Assembly (NCBI GenBank): GCA_016795485.1
Contig: JAEUHM010000054.1
Location: forward strand, 248,001-312,000
DNA length: 64,000 bases
From: Verrucomicrobiaceae bacterium
GTDB lineage: Bacteria > Verrucomicrobiota > Verrucomicrobiia > Verrucomicrobiales > Verrucomicrobiaceae
Direction of reading: 5' to 3'
Under the pieces are notes generated by a model, which saw only the letters and a list, made by a program, of their open reading frames with translations, was not told the DNA's origin and ran no database searches. The translations under genes and the position numbers were made by a program. Below are positions 27,967 to 36,786 of the stretch, piece after piece (position 1 is the stretch's first letter; the number at the start of each line of letters is the position of its first letter).

Positions 27967-28820
27967 TGGCACGATCACAAACCGAGTTCCGCATCCCAAC
28001 CGCACCTCGTTCCATCGAAAAAGGCAGTTCGCTTGCCAAGTTACTCGATACCGAGGCGATTGAGTGTCTGGCTCACAACATAGGGATGGTCCATCGCACG
28101 TTTGACCAAAAGCGATTCAAAAAAACAGCACATGACGGGCTTGAGCCACTAGGAATCCTAGATCGCGGTCACCACTTGGCCGCGGTGCTTCGAGAATATC
28201 TCCCGACGGCGTATCAGGATGCTATCAACATCCTGCTGGCGTCCCTCACCCCGCCTCAAACGGCTACTGAAGACTTGGGATTGGCTGTCTTCTTCTACCT
28301 CCCGCATGTGTCGTTCATTGCCAAATATGGTCTGGGCCTTGATGACTTCGACACCTCCATGCAGGCTCAGTATGAGATCACTCGGCGATTCTCTGCTGAG
28401 TTCTCCATCAGACCATTCCTCATCCAGCATCAAAAACGTACGTTGGAACGGCTTAACGAGTGGGCGCACGATCCTTGCCCCCATGTGCGCCGACTTTGTT
28501 CCGAGGGAACGAGGCCAAGACTGCCGTGGGCCATCCGCATCCCTGCCTTCATCAAGGATCCCTCGCCTTGTATTCCCATCCTTGAGCATCTGAAGGACGA
28601 TTCCGATCTGTATGTTCGTCGAAGTGTTGCCAATCATCTCGGCGACATCGCCAAAGATCATCCAGAGATGGCTTTCGAGATAGCTCACCAGTGGATTGAG
28701 GGAGCATCAGAGGAAAGAAAATGGCTCATCCGTCATGCCGTGCGACATCCGGCAAAAAAAGGTCATCCCGAAGCCCTTAAACTGAGACTTCTAGCCCGCC
28801 CAACTTCACGCAAGCGGTAG
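27966..28820 (+). CDS. AlkC-like DNA alkylation repeat protein
   Basis: 284 aa made of HEAT-like helical repeats. The segments VRRLCSEGTRPRLPWAIR and YVRRSVANHLGDIAKDHP are characteristic of the AlkC branch of DNA alkylation repeat glycosylases, which excise alkylated purines without base flipping. The protein is cytosolic, without a signal peptide. It is translationally coupled to the secreted DUF1553 protein upstream, an odd partnership for a repair enzyme. Assignment to the superfamily is firm; the lesion preference is inferred. Confidence 0.85.
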   Translation: MARSQTEFRIPTAPRSIEKGSSLAKLLDTEAIECLAHNIGMVHRTFDQKRFKKTAHDGLEPLGILDRGHHLAAVLREYLPTAYQDAINILLASLTPPQTATEDLGLAVFFYLPHVSFIAKYGLGLDDFDTSMQAQYEITRRFSAEFSIRPFLIQHQKRTLERLNEWAHDPCPHVRRLCSEGTRPRLPWAIRIPAFIKDPSPCIPILEHLKDDSDLYVRRSVANHLGDIAKDHPEMAFEIAHQWIEGASEERKWLIRHAVRHPAKKGHPEALKLRLLARPTSRKR

Positions 28821-28826
28821 CTTTTC

Positions 28827-30098
28827 TCAAATGGTGAGGGTTCCTGTGCTGCTTCCGAAGGCATCGACTTCAATCCCCATGTTCTGAAGCAGTGTCAGGA
28901 AGAGATTGGACAGCGGAGTGTTGTCTTTTGGATCACCCGTGATGTGTTTGCCATGCTGGAATCCACCACCTGCTACCAGGATTGGGAGATTGTGCCAGTC
29001 ATGCGAGTTAGCGTTGCCGAGATTGCTTCCGAATAGGACCGCGGTGCTTTCAAGCAGTGTGCTACCGCCCTCAGTTTTTGCTTTGAGGCGTGAAATCAGC
29101 CCCCTGAGCGCCTGCATTTGTGCACGCTCCACAAGACGCAATTGGCCAATCTTTTGAGGGTCTTGGCCGTGATGGGAAAGGTTGTGATGGTCTACTTCAA
29201 CACCCGGAATCTTCGGCACATCTCCCCTGCCCTGAATGAGGATCGTGATTGCGCGCGTGCTGTCCGTTTGGAGTGCAAGCGGAACAAGATCGAACATCAG
29301 ATTCATGCGGCCGATGAGATCCTTCTCGTCCGTGATGTCCTGCGGTGGCTTTGCATCTGCGCCAGTGAGCTTCGGCTTTGGTTTCTTTACCCACTCCTCA
29401 GACTTCTGGAGTCGCTGCTCCATTTCGCGAACCGATGTCAGGTATTCATCAAGCTTGTCCTTGTCACCTGCTCCCATGCGGCGCTCGACTCGCTTTACCT
29501 CGGAACCGAGAACATCCATGATGCTGCGGCCTTCCTTGAGCTTCTGCATCTGGTCCGCGATCTCTTGGGCAGAGCCATCCAGAAAGAGTTTAGCAAATAC
29601 TTTGGATGGTCGGGACTCGGATGGAATCATGACGCCGCTGCGGGTATAGCTTTGGCTGGAGTTTCCTCCAGTTGCTAGTTGAAGAGATGGATAGCGCGTG
29701 TCCGCGCCTATTTTCTCGGCGATGAACTGATCCAGCGAGATCGTGTTCCGGAATCCACCCAAGCCAGGATGCCGCGCACTAGTCAGCCACGTCATTTCAG
29801 AAGCGTGACCATCACGTCCACTTTGGTCCGGGTGACAAATGCCCGAGAAGACACTGAAGGAGTCCCGGTGGTCTTTGAGCAAATCGAGATAGGGACTCGT
29901 ATTCTGCCCTGGTCCTGACTGAGTCGGGAAGAAGTCAGGTCCATAAAGCCCCAAAGCGGTGCAAACGGTAACTAGGCGCTTCGGAGCAACCGCTTCCCCC
30001 GCCGCAATGCGTCCTCGCATCATCGAATCGAAAAACGGGAGTGCCAAGGAGACTCCAGTGCCTCTCAAAAAGGTGCGGCGGTCCAGCAGGGTGTTCAT
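28827..30098 (-). CDS. DUF1552 Tat-type secreted protein
   Basis: 423 aa from the ATG at 30098; the open frame extends to 30125 but those residues do not precede the signal sensibly. The N-terminus has a Tat-type motif (DRRTFLRGTG). The body matches DUF1552: YGPDFFPTQSGPGQNTSPYL, ISLDQFIAEKIGADTRYPSL, a DKLDEYLTSVREMEQRLQ helix, and the C-terminal segment FGSNLGNANSHDWHNLPILV. DUF1552 proteins usually accompany cytochrome-type DUF1549/1587 proteins and are of unknown activity. The likely partner (30827-33898) lies upstream on the same strand, separated by an opposite-strand gene. Confidence 0.9.
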   Translation of the reverse strand: MNTLLDRRTFLRGTGVSLALPFFDSMMRGRIAAGEAVAPKRLVTVCTALGLYGPDFFPTQSGPGQNTSPYLDLLKDHRDSFSVFSGICHPDQSGRDGHASEMTWLTSARHPGLGGFRNTISLDQFIAEKIGADTRYPSLQLATGGNSSQSYTRSGVMIPSESRPSKVFAKLFLDGSAQEIADQMQKLKEGRSIMDVLGSEVKRVERRMGAGDKDKLDEYLTSVREMEQRLQKSEEWVKKPKPKLTGADAKPPQDITDEKDLIGRMNLMFDLVPLALQTDSTRAITILIQGRGDVPKIPGVEVDHHNLSHHGQDPQKIGQLRLVERAQMQALRGLISRLKAKTEGGSTLLESTAVLFGSNLGNANSHDWHNLPILVAGGGFQHGKHITGDPKDNTPLSNLFLTLLQNMGIEVDAFGSSTGTLTI

Positions 30099-30187
30099 GG
30101 GTAATGCAGAGGATCCTCCTATCACAGAAGCAGATTCAAGTCACCACGATGCTTGCGTTTCTTCATACGATCAGGTTTGATGAGGCC

Positions 30188-30814
30188 ATGAAAATCCCCT
30201 TTGCCGTCTGCCTAGCGCTCTCATTCCTCTGCCCTGAAGCATCCGCGATGAGTCGGCGCGGAAAAATGAGCATTTCATTTCATGCTACAGGCTCAGATAT
30301 GGAGTCGCCCCGAAGCATCTTTAAGATTCCACTTCCGGGCGAAACAAGCCCAACCATCTTCCGTAAGGTTCCTGAGTTCTCGCACGAGCAAATAGCCGCA
30401 TTCCACTCATTCAAAGCAGAAGACGGTATCACCAACGGCATCACGCTCAAACTCGACTTCCGTGGAGCCAATGCCCTTGAGCTACTGACACGCACTCGGC
30501 AGGGGGACATCCTTCTTGCCATCGTGAATGGTGTTCCTGTTGAAGTTCTGCAAGTCGATACGCCAGTCCGCGATGGAATCATTACCATCTGGAAGGGAGT
30601 GCCTGACTCCGTAGTCGATGAACTCCGGAAAAAGTATCCGCCCATCGACAAGCTAGCCCCAGTCTCCAGCGGTGACCCCGATATGATCGCCACCACCCGC
30701 CATGAGAAGCGCATCATGATGGAAGAACATCGCGTACGAACTGAGCAAGATCGCATCGACGCGAACAAATCAGCACGCAAAGCAGAGGCTGATGCGCTGA
30801 AGCCGAAAGAGTGA
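30188..30814 (+). CDS. Secreted hypothetical protein
   Basis: 208 aa from the ATG at 30188, which opens a clear signal peptide (MKIPFAVCLALSFLCPEASA); upstream in-frame codons overlap the divergent DUF1552 start. A mixed alpha/beta body (about residues 25-165) ends in a long charged helix (about 170-205: EEHRVRTEQDRIDANKSAR). The stretch ILLAIVNGVPVEVLQVDTPV faintly recalls SecD-type periplasmic head domains, too weak for a call. It stands alone on the plus strand between two minus-strand genes. Confidence 0.65.
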   Translation: MKIPFAVCLALSFLCPEASAMSRRGKMSISFHATGSDMESPRSIFKIPLPGETSPTIFRKVPEFSHEQIAAFHSFKAEDGITNGITLKLDFRGANALELLTRTRQGDILLAIVNGVPVEVLQVDTPVRDGIITIWKGVPDSVVDELRKKYPPIDKLAPVSSGDPDMIATTRHEKRIMMEEHRVRTEQDRIDANKSARKAEADALKPKE

Positions 30815-30826
30815 AAATACAGCTCG

Positions 30827-33800
30827 CTACTTCGTCAGCACTTCGTCTAGATTGAGCAACAAGCTAGCCGTGAGGGTCCACGCAGCGAGCTCTGGGGGCG
30901 ACAACTGTGGATCGGGCTTGCTTTCACCAACAGTGATCAGTTTTGCGGCTGCTTCTGGGTCTTTGGAGTATCGCTGCAGATGACTTTGGAGTGACTGCTC
31001 GACGACTACCGCTTCTTCAGCACTGGGAAATCTCCCGGCAACACTCCGCCATCCAAAGGTGATGCGTCCATCAAGGCTTTTGGAGTGCTTGATGATTCTT
31101 GCGCCAAACTCCCGAGCGGCCTCGACATGTTGAATATCGTTCATGAGTTGCAGCGCCTGCATGGGCGTGTTGCTTCGCTCACGTCGAGTGCATGAGGCTT
31201 CACGACTCGGCCCATCAAAGTTAGTCATAGCGGGTGCTGGCGCGGTCCGTTTGACGAACGTGTAGAGGCTACGGCGATGCAGCGCCTCTCCGTGATCCTG
31301 AATGTAGTAGCGGGTGTTGCTGCCACTATAGGCCACTGGTTCCCAGATATTTTCTGGCTGATAGGGTTTAACAGGTTTTCCCCCGATCGTAGGCACTAGC
31401 AAACCGGAGACATAGAGCGCCTGATCACGAACCACTTCAGCATCCAAACGAAATCTCGGCCCGCGTGCCAAAAAGCGGTTCTCGGGATCAATCTCCAGCA
31501 TCTTCGGACTGCTTACACGCCCTGAGCGTCGATAGGCCTTGCTAGTGACGAGCATTTTTACCAACCGCTTTGTATCCCAACCCGTTTCCCTGAAGGTGAC
31601 AGCCAGCCAATCAAGAAGTTCAGGGTGGCTTGGCGGCTCCCCTTGAGAACCGAAGTCACCACTTGTCTTCACCAAGCCTGTTCCGAAAAACTGCTGCCAA
31701 AGGCGATTGACCTGCACACGTGCGGTAAGCGGATGCTCTGGAGAAACAAGCCATTTTGCCAAATCCAGACGCGTGGGCTCCTTTGCTCCGCCATCCGTCT
31801 TCAGCGGTGGAAAGACCGCAGGTGTGCTACGTACAACCTTGTCACCCGGCTTGTCGTACTGTCCTCGCAACATCTCAAATGCATCACGTTTTTCCGGAAG
31901 GTCGGCCATCACGAAAGTCGCGGGCACGGCCTCTTCCACGCTTTTCTTCTTCTGATCCAACGCGAGCATCTCAGCCCGAGGTTTCTGCAATACCTCACGG
32001 GCGCCCTGATACTCGTTTTCAAACCACCAGTTTTTTACGCGCTTGAGTTCTTCAGGCGCCCACTCAGCAGCCTTTTTGCCTCTGACCAAAGTTTGCAAAT
32101 CGTTTGGGAGTGCCTCGACTCGGCGGCCTTGATTCTTCTCCACCCACTTGCTCCAGGACCACTGCGGATCGCGTGCGGGGTCCACGCGGGAGGTCACACT
32201 CATGCGGTCCCAAAATACCGTTCCCCCATACTGAGTGAAGGCAAAGCCCGTGATCTTCATGCCCGGCTTAAGCCCGACCCGATCAACATTGATGTCCAAC
32301 TTCATCCATTTGCCCTTTTCCGGAATCGCCCCCATGTAGGCGCGCTCGGTCGTGCGCACCTTTCCGTAAGGAATGGCACCCTCGTCACCCCAAACAGCTC
32401 GATGGTTCCATCCACCTGTGTGGAACTGAACCATGATCGACTTTGCGGGATCTTTTTCGTCGACAAAACAACTGACCGTGATCTTGGCGTTGGGTGGAAC
32501 TTCAAGATTGGCTCCAGTGCTGAAATAATCCTGTGCTACACCCTCCGCTTTCCTCTTTAGGGCCTTTTCACCACTCAAAACTGGCCCCTCCGCCTTGGTG
32601 ACAAACGCGGTAGGAGCTCCGAGTGCACCCACTTTTGCCCCAGCAGGGAAAGCGTCTTCAAACCAAACCGTCTCACTCGTTTTCGGTGGTGGAAGATTCT
32701 TCATGCTAGCCGGATCTTCATAGTTGAGGCCAGCAACGAGCTTCCTTATGACCTCGCGCTTCTCATTGATGCCCTTCTCAATGATCTCGAGTTCACGCTT
32801 CTGCACAGGCGAGGTCAATCTCAAGATCGGCGGCGTCAGAAGGATGTTCCCGTCCATAGCAGGATCTGCGGCGCTATTAAAGAAGGCATACAGACTGTAG
32901 AACTCCTTTGACGTGAGCGGATCGTATTTGTGATCATGGCATACTGCACAACCGGCGGTTAGCCCCATCCAAACAGAGACAGTCGTATCCGTGCGGTCGA
33001 TCGCGTAACGATGAATCCACTCCTCATTGATGCTTCCGCCTTCACTTGTCGTGACGTTGCAGCGATTGAACCCCGAAGCGATCATCTGCTCAGTAGTTGC
33101 ACCGGGAAGCAAGTCACCTGCGAGCTGCCAAACGGTAAACTGGTCAAATGGAAGGTTTTCATTGAAGGCCTTCACCACCCAATCCCGATACGGCCACATG
33201 CTGCGTTCGTTGTCCAAATGCAAGCCATGGGTATCGCCATAGCGTGCGAGGTCTAGCCAGTAGTGCGCCATGTGCTCTCCGTAGCTTGGCCTCTGTAGCA
33301 GTCGGTCCACTGCTTCAGAGTATGCTGTGCCTAATCCTTCAACTCTAACGGACTGGAGAAATGCATCGACTTCCTCGACGCGAGGCGGCAGCCCGGTCAA
33401 ATCAAGCGTCACTCGTCGCAACACCTCTTCAGGGGTAGCATCTGGCCCTGACTGAAGTCCCATTTTCTTCAGACTGGCGTCCAAAAACTCATCGATGCTA
33501 TTGCCTTTGGCCTTCCTGGGCTGCTCAAAGGCCCAGTGCTTCTGATAGGTTGCTCCTTCTTTAATCCATTGGCGAATCGTGGCAATTTGCCCTGGAGTGA
33601 GCTTCTTGTGGCTGTCCGGGGGCGGCATCACTTCGTCTGGATCAGTCGTGAGAAGTCGTTGTATCACTGAGCTTTCATCTGGCGAGCCAGGCTTGATCGC
33701 CTGCACACCATCGTTCTCAGCGTATGCACCTTCTGCGACATCCAGTCGAAGATCGCCTTTGCGCTTCTTGGCATCAAATCCGTGACAGGCGAAACAATTG

Positions 33801-33898
33801 TCGCTCAGAATCGGCCGAATATCGCGATTGAACTCCAAAGCAGCCTGGAGGGGCTGCAGACCGGCCAGGATGGCGATGAGACTGGGGGTAAACTTCAT
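30827..33898 (-). CDS. Secreted PSCyt1 / DUF1549-DUF1553 protein
   Basis: 1023 aa from the ATG at 33898, giving the signal peptide MKFTPSLIAILAGLQPLQAA. PSCyt1 comes first, with CFACH (35-39) and DEVMPPPDSHKKLTPGQIAT. DUF1549 follows, with a second heme-type motif CAVCHDHKYDPLT (near residue 320). A central beta-rich region resembling a concanavalin or carbohydrate-binding sandwich (about 420-570) separates it from DUF1553 (about 690-980). This is the canonical arrangement of the family. It is predicted to act in the periplasm, probably in redox-linked breakdown of an organic substrate, which has not been established. Confidence 0.92.
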   Translation of the reverse strand: MKFTPSLIAILAGLQPLQAALEFNRDIRPILSDNCFACHGFDAKKRKGDLRLDVAEGAYAENDGVQAIKPGSPDESSVIQRLLTTDPDEVMPPPDSHKKLTPGQIATIRQWIKEGATYQKHWAFEQPRKAKGNSIDEFLDASLKKMGLQSGPDATPEEVLRRVTLDLTGLPPRVEEVDAFLQSVRVEGLGTAYSEAVDRLLQRPSYGEHMAHYWLDLARYGDTHGLHLDNERSMWPYRDWVVKAFNENLPFDQFTVWQLAGDLLPGATTEQMIASGFNRCNVTTSEGGSINEEWIHRYAIDRTDTTVSVWMGLTAGCAVCHDHKYDPLTSKEFYSLYAFFNSAADPAMDGNILLTPPILRLTSPVQKRELEIIEKGINEKREVIRKLVAGLNYEDPASMKNLPPPKTSETVWFEDAFPAGAKVGALGAPTAFVTKAEGPVLSGEKALKRKAEGVAQDYFSTGANLEVPPNAKITVSCFVDEKDPAKSIMVQFHTGGWNHRAVWGDEGAIPYGKVRTTERAYMGAIPEKGKWMKLDINVDRVGLKPGMKITGFAFTQYGGTVFWDRMSVTSRVDPARDPQWSWSKWVEKNQGRRVEALPNDLQTLVRGKKAAEWAPEELKRVKNWWFENEYQGAREVLQKPRAEMLALDQKKKSVEEAVPATFVMADLPEKRDAFEMLRGQYDKPGDKVVRSTPAVFPPLKTDGGAKEPTRLDLAKWLVSPEHPLTARVQVNRLWQQFFGTGLVKTSGDFGSQGEPPSHPELLDWLAVTFRETGWDTKRLVKMLVTSKAYRRSGRVSSPKMLEIDPENRFLARGPRFRLDAEVVRDQALYVSGLLVPTIGGKPVKPYQPENIWEPVAYSGSNTRYYIQDHGEALHRRSLYTFVKRTAPAPAMTNFDGPSREASCTRRERSNTPMQALQLMNDIQHVEAAREFGARIIKHSKSLDGRITFGWRSVAGRFPSAEEAVVVEQSLQSHLQRYSKDPEAAAKLITVGESKPDPQLSPPELAAWTLTASLLLNLDEVLTK

Positions 33899-34123
33899 CT
33901 GTATTGGAGCCATGCAAAACGCTCAGACCCCTGATTTTCTTGCCTTTGCGGGCTGAATGGCCGGTCTGTAGCTCTCCGCATGTACAAAAAGCAACCCTGC
34001 CGGAACGACACTCAGGAAAAAAACCCCCAAAACCTGAAGCCGAAATTTCCGACAGGGTTGTTGAGTGCTATGCTGCGAAAATTGGAAAAATAAGGCAATA
34101 AAAAAGTATCTCCGAGAAAAGAA

Positions 34124-34909
34124 ATGTTTCGATCACAACAAATCACCAAAGGGCTCAATCCCTTGATTTTCCTTGTTGTCAGGGTTTTCATGACAGGGGT
34201 TCTATACCTTTTAACCTCATCTGAACTTCCCGCACAGATCGGTCCTGCGGTTCGGCAGATTATCATCTCACAGTCTGAGTCTTGGTCCTCACAGACCGCC
34301 ACCATGCAGTGCTTTGAGCGCACCGGCCCAAATGCGCCGTGGCAGCGGGCATTTAGCGCCGCTATGCCAGTTCTCCTTGGGCGAAATGGGCTGGCTTGGG
34401 GCCGTGGTGTTTTTCAGGTGCCCGCCAACGGCATTCCGATGAAAGTCGAAAAGGATGGGAAGGCTCCGGCCGGTGTTTTCCAACTCGGACAACTGTTTGG
34501 ATACGCCGAATCGCCTCCGCCAGGAACCACATGGCCCTATCTCCAGGTTGGACCTTACGATGCGTGGGTGGATGACGTGAACAGTCCCTACTACAACAAG
34601 CATGTTCGGGTGAAGCCAAATCAAGTTCCTCAGTGGTTTGAGAAACAACGCATGAGGCTGGGTGATAGCGCCTACAAATGGATGCTGGCGATTGGACACA
34701 ACAGTTCTCCTCCAGCCGCAGGTTACGGCAGCGCCATCTTCTTTCACGTTAGGCGAGGACCCCGCACTCCTACGGCAGGATGCACCAGCATGGCGGAAGA
34801 AAATCTGGTGAAACTTATCAAATGGCTCGATCCAAAAGCATCACCTCACTACGTACTGCTCCCGGTGGGCGAATACCAAGCACTGCGAGCAAACTGGAGA
34901 CTTCCGTGA
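34124..34909 (+). CDS. L,D-transpeptidase-type (YkuD) protein
   Basis: 261 aa with an N-terminal hydrophobic segment (about residues 12-33; an internal ATG at 34190 would give a shorter signal). The C-terminal half has the YkuD catalytic pattern: His208 in FFHVRRG and Cys220 in PTAGCTSM, followed by LIKWLDP. Such enzymes form 3-3 peptidoglycan cross-links or attach proteins to peptidoglycan. An AGVFQLGQLFGYAESPP segment is typical of this subgroup. It is the first gene of a three-gene plus-strand unit, with 4 bp to the FAD oxidoreductase. Confidence 0.85.
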   Translation: MFRSQQITKGLNPLIFLVVRVFMTGVLYLLTSSELPAQIGPAVRQIIISQSESWSSQTATMQCFERTGPNAPWQRAFSAAMPVLLGRNGLAWGRGVFQVPANGIPMKVEKDGKAPAGVFQLGQLFGYAESPPPGTTWPYLQVGPYDAWVDDVNSPYYNKHVRVKPNQVPQWFEKQRMRLGDSAYKWMLAIGHNSSPPAAGYGSAIFFHVRRGPRTPTAGCTSMAEENLVKLIKWLDPKASPHYVLLPVGEYQALRANWRLP

Positions 34910-34913
34910 ACCA

Positions 34914-36335
34914 ATGAGCGACTTTGATGCAGTGATTATCGGGGCTGGACCAAACGGACTGTCCGCAGGGATCAGATTGGCACAAGCAGGGTGGAAAGTT
35001 TTGGTGATGGAAGCATCCTCAACGGTTGGAGGAGGCACGCGCACCAAGGAGCTAACACTACCAGGTTTTTTGCATGACGTTTGCTCTGCTGTTCATCCTA
35101 CAGGAGCCGCATCACCCTTTTTTCATTCTCTGAATCTAGAAGATTACGGACTGGAATGGATTCATCCAGAGATACCTCTCGCCCACCCATTGGAGGGCGG
35201 ACGTGCTGCTGTACTTTGGCAGTGCCTAGACAAGACTGCCCAAGGGCTGGGACGCGACGAAGCAGCCTATCGCCTGTTATTTGAAGAAATCGCAAACCGG
35301 GCATCTGAGTTGTATCCAGATGTCTTCACACCCATTAAGTTTCCGGCGAGTCCGTTGCTGATGGCCCGATTTGGCACTGCCGCCATGATGCCCGCTTCCC
35401 TGCTAGCGAGAGCGCTATTTAAGTCAGAAGAAGCTCGTGCGTTGCTCGCCGGCAATGCAGCTCACAGTGTGTTGCCACTAGAAAGTTGGTTCTCTGCTGC
35501 GATCGCCATCATGCTACAAATGAGCGCCCATGCCGTAGGCTGGCCCGTAGCGAGGGGCGGTTCGCAGAGCATCGCGCATGCCCTTGAGAGTAAACTCCGT
35601 GCTTTAGGTGGAGAAGTTACAACAAACAGTCGTGCTATGTGCTTTGAGAAGCTGCCGCCTGCTCGCTGCTACTTATTCGACACCTCACCAGCAACTGTAC
35701 TGAAGGTTGCCGACCACCAATTACCTTCAGGTTACAAACGTCGGCTTCGAGCTTTTCAACACGGTCCCGGTGTTTTCAAAATCGACTATGCGCTATCAGG
35801 GCCTGTTCCGTGGACAAACAAGGAATGCCAAAAGGCTGGTACCGTTCATGTGGGCGGAACCCTGGACGAGATTTGTGCTTCGGAGGCAGACGCCTGCAAT
35901 GGGCTCCACTCAGATCGACCCTTCGTTTTGGCTGCCCAACCTTCTGTTTGCGATCCAACTCGCGCTCCAGCTGGCAAAGCGGTGCTCTGGGCTTACTGCC
36001 ACGTGCCACAGGGCTCAACTCGCGACATGGAGCCTTTCATCACTGCCCAAATTGAGCGCTTTGCTCCAGGTTTCAGAGATTTGATTCTCGCCAAAAGCAC
36101 CATGAACTGTAGCCAAATGGAAGCCTACAATGAGAACTACGTTGGAGGCGACATCGTGGGCGGTATGGCGAGTTGGTCTCAAATCCTCACCCGGCCTGTG
36201 ACAAGTCTTTGCCCTTACGCGACACCCAATCCAAAAATCTATCTTTGTTCAGCATCGACCCCTCCTGCTGGCGGGGTCCATGGCATGTGCGGATGGAACG
36301 CAGCTAACGCCGTTCTAGCCCGGATGGACAAGTAA
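34914..36335 (+). CDS. FAD-dependent oxidoreductase, phytoene desaturase-like
   Basis: 473 aa. The N-terminus has a Rossmann dinucleotide-binding motif (VIIGAGPNGLSAGIRLAQAG) and a VGGGTRTKELTLPGF segment typical of the phytoene desaturase/retinol saturase branch. The C-terminal end has LYLCSAS-like spacing and PPAGGVHGMCGWNAA, the second FAD-contact motif of this family. The protein is cytosolic or peripherally membrane-bound. The substrate is unknown; no carotenoid genes lie nearby, so a carotenoid function is not claimed. Ten bases separate it from the riboflavin-kinase-like gene. Confidence 0.88.
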   Translation: MSDFDAVIIGAGPNGLSAGIRLAQAGWKVLVMEASSTVGGGTRTKELTLPGFLHDVCSAVHPTGAASPFFHSLNLEDYGLEWIHPEIPLAHPLEGGRAAVLWQCLDKTAQGLGRDEAAYRLLFEEIANRASELYPDVFTPIKFPASPLLMARFGTAAMMPASLLARALFKSEEARALLAGNAAHSVLPLESWFSAAIAIMLQMSAHAVGWPVARGGSQSIAHALESKLRALGGEVTTNSRAMCFEKLPPARCYLFDTSPATVLKVADHQLPSGYKRRLRAFQHGPGVFKIDYALSGPVPWTNKECQKAGTVHVGGTLDEICASEADACNGLHSDRPFVLAAQPSVCDPTRAPAGKAVLWAYCHVPQGSTRDMEPFITAQIERFAPGFRDLILAKSTMNCSQMEAYNENYVGGDIVGGMASWSQILTRPVTSLCPYATPNPKIYLCSASTPPAGGVHGMCGWNAANAVLARMDK

Positions 36336-36345
36336 ACCGGCGTGT

Positions 36346-36786
36346 ATGCGTTCAGTAACTGGAGTCATTGTTCCTGGTCACCAAGTGGCATCTGGGGGAA
36401 ACGGAAATCCTCGATTTCCAGGCGGCACCATACGCATGCAACTTCCCTTCTTCCTCGCACTGGGCTTGGACCTCTCGAACTGCTATCCGGGAACCATCAA
36501 TCTGGACATCGCTCCACTTTCATGTGTGAAAACAAGCCCCAAGCGCACTTTCAGTGCCGTAAAGTGGCATCCAAGTGAGCCTGCAGAGGATTTCTCTTTC
36601 GTAGAATGCATCGTGCCTCGGCACGGAAATGCATCAGGCTGGATCTACTACCCCCACCCAGAAACGAAACCCACTCACTTCCAACCAGGAACAGTCATTG
36701 AACTGCTGCTCCCTCATATCAGCGGACTGAACTACGGCGACCAGATGGAAATACAAGTCCCCGAAGATCAAATGGACTTCATCTAG
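36346..36786 (+). CDS. Protein resembling CTP-dependent riboflavin kinase (DUF120-like)
   Basis: 146 aa. The order of motifs recalls the archaeal CTP-dependent riboflavin kinase fold: TGVIVPGHQVASG at the start, PFFLALGLDLSNCYPGTINL (residues 34-53, with the key GTIN), KRTFSAVKWHP, a CIVPR strand, then VIELLLPHISGLNYGDQMEI near the end. In the known family the G-T-[LI]-N motif binds Mg and nucleotide. The length suits a stand-alone domain. The identification is by eye from motif order. It follows an FAD enzyme gene and ends overlapping the convergent Wzc-like gene by 4 bp. Confidence 0.55.
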   Translation: MRSVTGVIVPGHQVASGGNGNPRFPGGTIRMQLPFFLALGLDLSNCYPGTINLDIAPLSCVKTSPKRTFSAVKWHPSEPAEDFSFVECIVPRHGNASGWIYYPHPETKPTHFQPGTVIELLLPHISGLNYGDQMEIQVPEDQMDFI

